Of a stretch of 43,521 nt of DNA, positions 33,555 to 42,774 are shown one piece after another. The stretch spans positions 1-43,521 of the forward strand of contig JAAMXY010001317.1 in assembly GCA_019677205.1 (NCBI GenBank). Direction: 5' to 3'. The position numbers and the translations under genes are program-made. Under the pieces are notes generated by a model. It worked only from the letters and a program-made list of their open reading frames with translations, did no database searches and was not told the DNA's origin. Position 1 is the stretch's first letter. Each line of letters opens with the position of its first letter. The stretch comes from Pinguiococcus pyrenoidosus (Eukaryota > Sar > Pinguiophyceae > Pinguiochrysidales > Pinguiochrysidaceae).

Positions 33555-35615
33555 TCACACTGGCTCGTAGCTGGAACGCGTGAAGAAGTCTCGAAGCAGG
33601 CGGGGTCGCCAACGCGGCCGGCCTTCACTGTCGTTGTCAAATAGATGCGCCGCTTCTTCCAGGCTCAGGCCGTTGGTCTCTGGCATGTACTTGTACATCC
33701 ACGCCCCACCGGCGACACAGCACGCCAGGTACATTAGGAAGGTGGTACCCGCTCCCAGCAGTTTGCTGAGGGACACAAAGCTGAAGCTCACGAAGGAGTT
33801 GAACAACCAATTGCAGGCCGTTGCCTGGGTCACTCCCAGCGATCGAACGTCGATCGCGTAGATCTCCGAGTTCACCGTCCACGGGACTCCCGAAAGCCCA
33901 GACCCAAAAGCAGGGAGATAGAGCATGAGCGCCAAGAGCGACAGCCATCCTGCTCAGAGCGGCGCGCTTTAGTTGAGTGGAAGGCGCTTGCACGTGCGGC
34001 CGATGGGAGCTTACCGGAATGAATCCAGAACGAAATGGAGAGCATCAGAAGCGTTGGTGCGACCAGCAACGTGGATTGCAGGGCAAGGTGCCGCCTCCCA
34101 TCAACATCCATACGGAACAAGCTTCCCGAGCGCGCGACGAAGTGTGAGTCGCCTGTTTGACGCTCCATTGATTGCGTGGCGGGGTACCTGTACAACACGC
34201 CGACCATCTGCGCGAAATCACAAGCACATGCAATGATGACTGCTTTGTTGTCGTCGAAGCCCGCCATCTCCATCATGGCCACAGAGTAGTACATCACGGT
34301 GTTGATCCCAGCAAACTGGCAAAAGGAGACGCCATCAGAAATCCGAGTCAGCACGACGCTCCTCACAATAAGCTCGTGGCTGCAGACCTGATTCATCGCC
34401 ATCAGGACGATGCCAAGCGTCATGGCCCGTCTCGCCGGCAGGTGCTTCCAGTAAGCCGACAGGTCTGCCAAAGACGCGGGCCGGACGTCCTGTTCAGCCC
34501 ACGCCGCTGTGTCGGGGACTTCGTCTGAACCGTTCGCCTCCGTTTCCAGGCCATGGCCGTTGGACATGTCTATGGCGGACGCTATGGACACTCGTGATGA
34601 CGGTGGGAGGCCGAGCCTCCGCCTCGCCCTCTGCACTGCCTGGACTTCCTCCCGAATCGCTTCGACCTCCTCCTCGACGGCGGCCGCGGAGCTCCGCAGG
34701 GACATGAGCACGGATCGACCCTCCTCGTTGTTGCCATTGCTGAAAAGCCATCGCGGCGACTCCGGGAGGAAAACGAAGCCGACGAGCTGCACCGCGCCGG
34801 GCACCAGGGCGAGGCCAACGCTCACCCTCCACAGCTGCCCCGCCCTGTCCATGCCTAGGTGGTTTGCAACTCGCGTTAAGCCCGCGGCGGGGTTGTCCGG
34901 CGAAGTGATGTCGGGCTGCTCACCAACGTTAACAAGCCCGGCGATGAACTGGCCGGTAACGACGCTCAGATCGTTCAGAACCAGCAAGAAGCCGCGTCGC
35001 TCCGGTGGGGCCGCCTCGGAGATGTACATGGGGACGGTGACGGTGGCGATGCCGATCGCCACACCAAGAAGCACGCGGCCTAGGCAGCTTGTGAGAACGT
35101 TGCGCCGCAGCGCTTCGGTCAGCGCTGGCAAGCACTGCTGCGTACCCGTGAGCAGCACGTAGAAAGCGGGCGTAGCCCCGAAGGAGCTCGGCAGAGATGC
35201 CATGAGCGCCGAGCCAGCTGCGAAGAGGACGGCCGCCACGAGAATCGCGGGCTGCTCCACACCAGTGTCCGGGTCAGTCTCCCGTCCACCGAAGGCCGAG
35301 AGTAGAATCCGGGGCATCTACGCACCTTTCGGCCGTATCGCTCATTCAGGCCCGCCGCAACGAGGGCGCCCAGCGCCGCAGACGCGGTAGTAGAGGCCAC
35401 GAGCGCCTCGTACGCCTGCGTCGGGTCAGTTGTGCGTTCCCAGTCGTGGCAGCAGCCTTTCACCTTACCACATCTGACAGGTCATAGTCGTCGCGCACCC
35501 ACTCGAAGGCCCCGGACACGACGCCGGTGTCGTATCCGAAGAGGAAGAAGGAAATGGCGGAAATGCAAGTCAGAAGCAGCACTCTTGGCGGCTCTGCAGC
35601 ACTTTGCTTGTCCAT
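33555..35615 (-). CDS. MFS sugar/proton myo-inositol-type transporter
   Basis: A 12-span major facilitator family transporter for sugars or inositol. It is rebuilt from seven exons: 35615-35469, 35415-35326, 35251-35146, 35079-34388, 34315-34188, 34121-34015 and 33949-33555. The GT-AG introns are 53-74 nt, giving 554 residues. Family motifs are in order: GYDTGVVSGA (span 1), ERYGRK|PAIL, LLT|GRVLLG, PMYISEAAPPERRG, PESPRWLF, a long cytosolic loop, AMNQ|FAGINTVMYYS, QMVGVLY|SLFRMDVDGRR, PWTVNSEIYAIDVRSLG and MPETNGLSLEEA. The NSEIY and PETNGL motifs match the sugar and inositol branch. Three of the six introns (66, 72 and 66 nt) are divisible by three without stops and would be misread as coding insertions. 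Substrate and membrane (plasma, vacuole or plastid) cannot be read from the sequence; no plastid leader is seen. Confidence 0.9.
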
Positions 35616-35914
35616 TCCGCCCCGCAGCTACGTTCCTTGGACCCTGGCCCTTCGCATGTCATAAAGTGCACGTGAGCGAGAGGGCCCGAGTGGCGCCAAA
35701 CGTCCTGAAAGAGGGGATTCCAAAGGCGCCAAAGCGCGGACAGAGGAGCGGAGCGGGAGACAGATACTGCCCTTTTCGGGATCTGTCCGCTCCTCGGATG
35801 CTCAAATGGCCATTAACGGTTTCGTTAAGAGGGCATTCAATCCAGAAACTCTGCGAGAAAAATCCGCCGCGTTCCGCACTTTCTGCGCTTACTGCGCTGT
35901 AGTACAGACATACA
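35616..35914. promoter_or_regulatory. Divergent promoter region with two ggcgccaaa boxes
   Basis: This 299-bp spacer separates the head-to-head transporter and PUB-domain genes. It contains ggcgccaaa at 35692-35700 and again at 35725-35733. These resemble E2F-type half sites, and caaaggcgccaaag is close to a palindrome. Confidence 0.45.
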
Positions 35915-37584
35915 ATGTCCGCGTTCTCCAAGTCGCTCAAGGCCCTAGAAGCCGCGGAAGCCGCCCTGCGCATCTGGGAAGAAGAGCGCACTGTTTCTGC
36001 CTTTGACGAGGTGATTCGGCCGACTGTTCCGCTCTTTCGCGGCCAAATCTGAGGCTTTTGCCCAAATTCTCAGGCTTCTGGCAGTGCAGAGCGTCTCCAG
36101 ACCGATGCCGACGGCTTTTCTCGGCGGCTGGAGGAGGTGGATGCGTTGACGCAGGAGCCACGCTACGGTACCTGCTTGCTCTTGCCGCCGCCCCAAGAGA
36201 CCGACGCAGGTTCTCACTTGTGCCTCGGTATGAAAGGGCCGAAGATGCGTGAGCGAGTCAAAGACTTCTTGACTCGGCAGCAGCGACTTACTGAGGCGCT
36301 CGAGAGCACTGCTGCTGCCGCCGCGGCAAGCAGAGCACAACTACAGGTCCAAGCGGAGGTGCGAGACGGAAGAGGAGTGGAGATGAACGCATTTCCCCTC
36401 TCTGCTCCCTGGCCTTCGTGACAGTCCGACTGAGCCAGCTCCCCTACTTGCAGGACGTGGCAAGGGAGAAGGAAGAGGTAGAAAGAGCGCGGGAGGAGGA
36501 GCATCGGATGCGCGTGGTACGTATTGCGCAGAGCCGCTTCCGTTTCCAGGGCCTAAGCCGAAGGAGCATCGGCCACAGGCGGCGAAAGGGGCCGAGCTGG
36601 CGGAGCGCATAGGCGCGACAGCGCTTGCGCAGGCTGAAGATGACCCTGGCAGAGCAGAACTTCGGGAGGCCGCTGAAGCGGCGAGATTGCAGCGCAAGGT
36701 CAATAGCTAGTCTCGCCAGCTCGCATCTACTCCACCTCAAATACCACCTTCGCAGGCAGCTGAGGAAGCCGCAGAGCAAGAGCGCATACGTCTTCATCAA
36801 GAAAGGGAAGCTGCTTGTCGGGCATGGCAGGTATCATGGTCTCCGCGCGCGGTCCCTGCGCTTGCTTGCTCCTCTGATGGATCGCCATGAATCTGCGAGC
36901 CTAGGCGGGCGCCGGCACCGGATCCGAGGCCTTTCAAGCGCATTTGGCAAGTCTTTTGGCGCTCCTGGACGAGATTCCTGCGGATCGAGACGCTTGCCTG
37001 CGAGGGCTGCACGTGGTGAGGAACAGAAGCCTGGTCTCGTGGGCAGCCTGGTCTCCCTCCTGAAGTTCTCTTGTGAAGATCATCAGCAACCGCTCGAGGA
37101 AGCCCGAAGCTGACGACTACAAGCTCCTTCGCTGCGGCAACAAGAACTTCGCGCGCGACATTGGCAAATTCGAGCCTGCCAAGCTGTGTCTGGCTGCTCT
37201 GGGCTATCACCTCAAGGTACTTCCGGCCCGCTGCCACGCTCCTTCCCGTGTCGGATGTCATCTTTCTGAGGTTGTTGCGTAGATCCGGAGACCTGAAATC
37301 CAAGACAATCAGAATGCCGAAGTCGACGCTCCTAGCGAGGTACGGGGGGAACTCGTGTGGATGCCGACGGCTTGGTGTGGTGAGTCGAAGAATCGCACGC
37401 TCACGAACGCGCGCTGCGCTCAACACAGGTTGGCGAAGAGATTCTTGAGATGATAGAGCCGAATCCCGAGGCGGACCTCGATGGCTGGGCAGCCTGGTAT
37501 GAGACGTTGTCCAGCGCCGTCACGTCCCTAACAAGTGAGATGGATGCGAGGCACATAAAGCCTGCGAGGGAAGCAGCGCTCTGA
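35915..37584 (+). CDS. Coiled-coil protein with a C-terminal PUB domain (putative p97 partner)
   Basis: A likely p97/Cdc48-interacting protein, because PUB domains (PNGase, UBXD1, HOIP) bind the p97 C-terminal tail. About nine exons: 35915-36010, 36074-36358, 36454-36516, 36579-36698 (or from 36558), 36756-36830, 36929-37015, 37079-37216, 37283-37339 and 37429-37584. Every donor and acceptor used is phase 0, giving about 358 residues. The N-terminal half is charged coiled coil (MSAFSKSLKALEAAEAALRI; DVAREKEEVERAREEEHRMR; AAEEAAEQERIRLHQERE). The PUB domain is spread over exons 6-8: LLALLDEIPADRDACLRGLH|IISNRSRKPEADDYKLLRCG (junction after LHV), then NKNFARDIGKFEPAKLCLAA and LGYHLK. The tail contains DGWAAWYETLSSAV. 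No UBX, UBA or transglutaminase domain was found. Exon 2 may hide another intron (about 36168-36228). The PUB call is good; individual splice sites are less certain. Confidence 0.7.
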
Positions 37585-38448
37585 TCTCAGAGAAACAGCT
37601 TTTCCAATCTTCCTCCTGCGAACCTTCTCTGGCCATCTGCGACCAGCAAATCCTGTTTGCTCCACGCCCACTGCAGCAGCCATGGACCCTTTCCAGAAGA
37701 CTTGAGGAGCCGTCGATCGCAAGGCATGGCTTGCTATCGAAGAAGAGTCGGGTGAGGCATGACGAGCGGGCCAGCCAAGAGAGAGAAAATCTTGATATGG
37801 GAAGTCTCGAAGCGAGGCCGGCTGGGAGATGGCAGGGATGGGATAAGTGAAAGGTGGAAAGGAAAAGAAAGGAGACATCGCAGGCCATGCCCCGCGCCCT
37901 CTGCCCTTGGGCCGCACTGATAGAATAGCAGCATGCTGGGCGCTGCGTCATGCAATCGGACCAATCGTAGCGTCGTCTACTGCGCTGGGCCCTGTTCCAT
38001 TTGATACTGAATACTGAATACGCACTGAGGATAGAAACATACTGCATATACAGTAGTGCTGTGGAGACGTGGCGACGTGGCGAAGGGAAGGCGAGGTGAC
38101 GTGGCGAGGATCTGCTCTCGTTGATTGGACAGGTAACAAGCGCGTAGGACCCTAATAGGCACCTTGGAAAGTGAAGCCCTCTCCTAACCTGACCAAGGGA
38201 TGTCCCCTTGTCCTGACGGGCCGGTAGCAGGTACGCAGGGCTCGATCCGTCCGCACATGAAACACGAAGGCACGGCGGGATGTTCCTTAGGCATCGGGCT
38301 AGACTCTTGCCTAAGTCGAGTCCTCGATTAAGGAAGAGATACGCGAGAGCGTTGCCCGACGCGCGAGTAGGTGCTCAAAGGAACGAAAGGAAGCGATGCT
38401 GGGGAATCCCCGGCCGGCGCGGAGACAAGCCTTTGCTGCGAATCGCAG
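37585..38448. other. Intergenic region, no gene recognised
   Basis: This is the only stretch between two genes on the same strand. It has a short direct repeat of gacgtggcga near 38070-38107. An inverted repeat cttaggca/tgcctaag lies at 38286-38293 and 38308-38315, and a small caaggg/cccttg hairpin lies near 38196-38214. Open frames on either strand have no recognisable domain. It may contain the promoter of the next gene, or an unrecognised structured RNA. Confidence 0.4.
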
Positions 38449-40193
38449 ATGATAAAACGTGTGGTGCGAACTGCTTGGGAACGGAGAATGGCGAGCAAGT
38501 TCACGCTAGACGAGGCGCCTTTTCGCCTCAAACTTGACGCTGGCGGCGTCCAGAAAGTGCTTCTAAACAACGTTGGAGACATCTTCTCGGAAGGGAAGTT
38601 GCCTCCCGTTCCTACTGCCAACCGAAGATCTGGCAGCGAGGAGGATAGAAAATGCGAGTATGAAGAGCGACATGGCATGTGGTGGTCCAAATTCCAGAAG
38701 AGCGTCCGAGAGTGGCTGGCCAAAGCCGAAAAGACTGGGTCGGTGCCGCCGATGGCATTCCGGCAGAGCGTCATCTTTCAGCTGCGCCGCGGCGACAAAT
38801 ACCCACAGACAAGAATCCTGGCTTGGAGAATTTCGGTCCTCGAGTTTGCCCGCATCGAAAGCAATGCCAACTTAGAGGAGATCCTCATCAGTCGGCTGCC
38901 GCCGCAGGCGACGCAGAGTGACGTTGGGCAAGGCAAGGCGAGGAGGGCTCCATTCCTGCGCGACGCGTCGAGGAATGCAAAGCTGGTGAACGCGATGAGC
39001 AGCCTCCGAAATCTTTTCAGGGGCGGTCTTGCTGCCGTTGCGGGACGCAAAGAAACGGGGAGCGAGGTTCAGCCTGCTCCCCAGGTGCAAGAAGAATCGA
39101 CCTCGCTTGTGCCCGACTCCTTCGACCAGTCTAGAAAACTCGTGAATAGCCAGACTTTGGATACGAGGGGAAGCTATGAGGGGCCAAGTCTCATCCACGA
39201 AAACGACTTGGCGGGAGAGGGGGAGGGCATTTCTGATGACAGCCCAGGAGCTGACGCAGGAGCTGCGGCTGAAGGCAGACCGAAGGACAAACCGAAACGA
39301 ACGCCGAAGAAGGTCTGAAGGAGAAAGACTTTGCCACAGTGAGGGGGAAAGGCTTACAAAATCGAATTCTTTGCCTCAAGCGCAAACAGAAACGGAGGAA
39401 GCAGTCTGTGCAGAGCGGACCAAAGGCGTCCGAGTCCGCCTCGTCCGGCGCCGAGAGAGGTAACGGAAGCAAGAAGAGGGCCAGTGACTCCCTCGACAAA
39501 TCGGGAGGGACTCCAGCTGATCATGGCGTGCCTGATGGGGCAGCAGATGGCGTCCAGGGAACGCAAGAAAGCCACAGGGAGGCTGTGGTTGAGGACACCG
39601 ACGTCGCTCGGGGAAAAAAGGAGAAGCAGGTACCGTACAAGAGGAAGAACGAGGAGCGCCCCACCCCGGGCGCGCGTAAGAGCAAGCTGACAAAAGCGTT
39701 TTCATAAGGCCTTCCTGAAACTCGACCGCGCTCTTGACGCCTTTGCTGAAGTGGCCGCGACGGAAAGAGAAAAGCACGGCGGGTTCTTCACCAAGCGAGA
39801 GGACCTCCGCGGGATTCTGCAGGTGCCATCTCCTGCCCACTGCTCCTCTCCCTTCGGTCTGTCTGCGACCCAGAGCATGGGACTCCGAGTAATGGGCCAT
39901 GCGCACTAGGTTCGCGACCCAGAGGGACTCGACACAGTCTCCGCCTACCGAATACGAGATCCCGAGGACCCCCGGGTCTCGCTCGAGATCGCAGAGGAAT
40001 TCTCGCCGCCATACAACGGGCTGGTAGGTGTTGCTCACAGCAGTGCTGCCGCTTGCGTCTGATCGATGACTCCGTCTCCATCTTCTTCGACCAGGTCCTT
40101 ACAGTCTTGTTCAACTTCTCCAGCTTCACGGAAGCGACCGCGAACGAGTGGTGGGAAAGCAACAAGGAGCGGGTCCTCGCTATCGTCAGGTAG
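38449..40193 (+). CDS. Unrecognised multi-exon protein with a basic middle region
   Basis: I do not recognise the family. The five-exon model is 38449-39312, 39381-39629, 39697-39822, 39910-40023 and 40095-40193. The GT-AG introns are 68, 67, 87 and 71 nt, all phase 0, giving about 483 residues. The first 200 residues look folded (FTLDEAPFRLKLDAGGVQKV, HGMWWSKFQKSVREWLAKAE). Next comes a long polar, Lys-rich region (KRTPKK|RKQKRRKQSVQS) that could be a nuclear signal. The C-terminal exons read RFHKAFLKLDRALDAFAEVA, VRDPEGLDTVSAYRIRDPED and VLTVLFNFSSFTEATANEWW, ending VLAIVR. Exon phases, matching splice sites and lack of repeats argue for a real gene. The first donor (gtctga) is weak, and 38488 is an alternative ATG. 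It converges with the La-motif gene 84 bp away. Confidence 0.55.
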
Positions 40194-40277
40194 CGCAAAC
40201 GACGCGAAGACGAAAGCAGCCTTTCTTCTTCCGATGCGCGGGGCCTCCTCGCCAAGACGGTGCCCCTGTGATCACGC

Positions 40278-41268
40278 CTACCGAGCATCACAAGGGCCCA
40301 TGTCTATCTTCAGCGTCGTGCACTGCTCCTGTATCCTGTGGATGGGATGCAGCTCTTCCTCTCCCCCTCTCGCCACCGCATATCGCTAGGCAGGTTCCAA
40401 GAGACCGTCAGCTCATGTCGCGCTCGACAGTCTCTCCACCGAGGCAGGAAGTACCTGGCAACCACTGGTGCCATCCGCATTCGGAAGAAGATACTCCTCT
40501 GCGTTGTCCACGAGGCGAATGGCCTCGACCTCGCGGTCAAGCTCCAAACACTGCGACGCCCGCGCGCTTGATGAGCCCCCGTTTCGTTTGACGGATCGCA
40601 TGCGCAGCGTTGTGCATCATACCTCACTGTACGCCTCGATGGCGTCGAGAAGGTCGTCATAGTCGAGTCCCATTCCGATCCGGTAGCTGTTGCAGACGAA
40701 CGCCACGGGAACAGCTCCCGTGCAGTCCAAGCTGGACCTGAGAAAGTAGTCTCCTGCGGAGCAAGCAGCGACGTCCTAAGCACTCCAGACTGGCCGGACG
40801 CCTTCGATTCAGGAGCAGCGCACCCGAAAGATATGCGGCGCTGAACAAGTAGTCCAAGTGCGCGACGGCGCACTGCAGATAGTAGGCGTAGCCTTCCGGA
40901 CTCTCCGGATCGACAGGCGACATGTTGAAGCCAAACCCGAAGTCAAACGCCTGTGAGTGGAACAGCACGAACATGAGTGACGGTGTACTGTCGACAAAAG
41001 CGGCGCCGAAGGCGAAACCCCAAGCAGAAGACGCTCATTGCTGGGCAGAATGCCGAGTCCCCACCTCTTCGGACCCTCTCTGCCGACGCCGCGCGCTGCG
41101 TGCGTTTCGATCGCGCCGTTGTCGTCTCTCCCGATACGAGGAGCCTTCCATCTCTATGGGAATGTCCAACTTCTTCCATTTGGACTCTCTCTTGCTTCGT
41201 CGGCGGCCTTTCGCCGGTTCGGACTCGTCGAGAGGCTTCTGCGGGCTGAAGCTCGCGCTGGCTTCCAT
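40278..41268 (-). CDS. Small La-motif (LARP-like) RNA-binding protein
   Basis: A La-related protein, probably binding mRNA or other RNA 3' ends. Five exons: 41268-41065, 40950-40824, 40753-40623, 40550-40455 and 40328-40278. The GT-AG introns are 114, 70, 72 and 126 nt, giving 202 residues. Exon 1 is polar and basic (MEASASFSPQKPLDE, then KGRRRSKRESKWKKLDIPI and an Arg-rich run). The La motif is split over three exons: YAYYLQCAVAHLDYLFS, AAYLS|GDYFLRSSLDCTGAVP, FVCNSYRIGMGLDYDDLLDA, then IEAYSE|CLELDREVEAIRLV. This follows the family order YYFS-x-NL, D-x-FLR, G-x-VP, F-x-R and D-x-x-LL-x-A. The protein ends soon after (EQCTTLKIDMGPCDAR), with no RRM or LARP1 DM15 region visible. It is therefore either a minimal LARP or has further sequence missed. 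Acceptors of exons 2 and 5 are the weakest choices. Confidence 0.72.
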
Positions 41269-41595
41269 GTCCTCGCGCGCTCTCGGACCCGAAGCTGACG
41301 CACGCGGTGGTCCGAGACACCGGCTCACTGAAATCGGGATTCAGGAGGGGAAATTCGTCCGCTGGGACGAAAGATACAGCCGAGTTCGGCGCCACTCTGC
41401 ACGAAGTGTTCGAACGACGAGTTGCGGCTGGGTTAAGCCCGTATAATATAAGTTTACTAAGGGAAGACAATCAATTCACGAGTCTTAATTGGTCAAACGG
41501 AGAGGCTTTGCTTATCTCGTCCTTGATACTGGGAAATAACATGGTTCATCCCAAGAGATGCTGTTGCGCGCCACAAACTGCGCGGTACTCTCAGC
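41269..41595. promoter_or_regulatory. Divergent intergenic region between the LARP-like and CpcT/CpeT-like genes
   Basis: A 327-bp head-to-head spacer. A locally AT-rich stretch lies at about 41438-41500 (taatataag...cttaattgg), similar in character to the AT-rich core upstream of the S1 gene. No E2F-like box was seen. Confidence 0.4.
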
Positions 41596-42720
41596 ATGGT
41601 CAGTCTCCTTCTTCCTCTGCTGGTCTGCGTAGGAGCTGCAGACGGGTTCCGACCCGGACGGGTCCAAGGTCGTGCGCGGCCTCTCCGCTCCGGCCAAGAA
41701 AACGCCGTGGGGGAGGCTACTCTGCGAAGCCATGCGCTGGTCCAGGACTTCCTGAGCATGATTCAAGGCCTGTACGGCAATGAACAGCAGAGCCGGGTAC
41801 GCACCTCCGTCTCTCCTCAGCCCAGATCGCAGCAAGACTCTTATCCTTCATCCTCACCGCCATCTGGCCATCTGCCCATCTGCCCATCTGCCCCGTAGGA
41901 CGATGAAGCGCAAGGCTTGAGCACGGAGGCAGGCCTCGGCCACGAGCACATTCAAGTAAGCAGTTGCTCTTGAGAGAGATAGAGAGAGAGCTATCGCTCG
42001 AGTCCGGCGCTCACGTGTTGGCATGCAAAAGGTGAGGATACAGCTTCTCCCCGAAGCCATGGCGTCGCGAGCAGGAGGAGACGTGCCGGCACGCCTTGAA
42101 GGCGACTTGCAGACCCTCCTGGTTGCCTCGTACCGATACATGCGCGGATCGGATGCGTCCCAGGCGGTGTTTCGCTATCGCTGGTACACCATAGATGCAG
42201 AGTCCGAGGACTCCGTCCGCATGCGCATCCATCGGATTGATCCAAAGCTGGAGGAGGTACGTCTCCCTCCGCCTTTGCGGCGCCCGCTGGCAACAGAGCC
42301 TCCAATGCGATTCCGAACTCTAGAAGCTGAGACGGGACGATTCATGGCACGAGGACGACGCCCTTGTGCAGATTCTGCACACGGAAGAGGCCCTTGTGTA
42401 TCTCCCTGCAACCGACGTCATCTGGACAAGAGCGGATGACAGCAGTTTCCAAGGAACGCTGGCCACGGGGGAATGCCTGGTGCCATCGCAGCGCGATCCG
42501 ACACGGCTTCTTCGGTAAGCTGCCTCCCATCTACCGCATCATCGACCCGGATTCTGGAGACCCACGAAGGCTAACGCTGCGCAACCACAGAGTCTCTGAC
42601 AATCTGAAGGTCACCGCCGACCTGCTGTACATCAACGATCGCGTGGAGGATGCAAAATCCGGAGAAATCGTGTACGGGAATCGCAACGGAGTTCCGTACG
42701 TGCTGCAGCGAATAGAGTAG
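41596..42720 (+). CDS. CpcT/CpeT-like phycobiliprotein lyase, plastid-targeted precursor
   Basis: A putative bilin lyase of the CpcT/CpeT family, whose characterised members attach or chaperone bilin chromophores on phycobiliprotein beta subunits. Five exons: 41596-41796, 41899-41955, 42032-42256, 42324-42514 and 42591-42720. The GT-AG introns are 102, 76, 67 and 76 nt, giving 267 residues. The leader MVSLLLPLLVCVGAADG|FRPGRVQGRARP is a signal peptide with Phe at the cleavage point, then a basic transit-like stretch, implying import into a complex plastid. The mature part follows family order: LVQDFLSMIQGLYGNEQQSR, GHEHIQ|VRIQLLPEA, AVFRYRWYTIDAE, VRMRIHRID, LPATDVIWTRADDSSFQGTL, then LLYINDRVEDAKSGEIVYGN and a YVLQRIE end. 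Whether it still acts on bilins is unknown. It converges with PNGase, 54 bp from stop to stop. Confidence 0.82.
41861..41895 (+). repeat. Short tandem repeat (catctgcc) in an intron of the lyase gene
   Basis: About four 8-bp units of the catctg(c/g)c type lie in the pyrimidine-rich end of intron 1, just before the ccccgtag acceptor. They may act as an extended polypyrimidine tract. Confidence 0.7.
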
Positions 42721-42774
42721 ACATGCGTCGAGCCGAGCACGTGTGCAGGAGGAACCACGTGGAGTGAGACCGCG

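Noticed and set aside
37520-38047. 175-codon minus-strand open frame after the PUB gene
   Set aside because: No domain; it partly overlaps the last PUB exon on the other strand, and the composition looks random.
39376-40038. Minus-strand open frame of 220 codons
   Set aside because: Plus-strand exons with matching splice phases (FHKAFLKLDRALDAF and VRDPEGLDTVSAY) cover the same DNA and look more protein-like.
40943-41470. Minus-strand frame beginning MSSLSKLILYG as an alternative start of the LARP-like gene
   Set aside because: Its translation downstream is in a different frame from the La motif and has no consensus. The exon starting at 41268 joins correctly.
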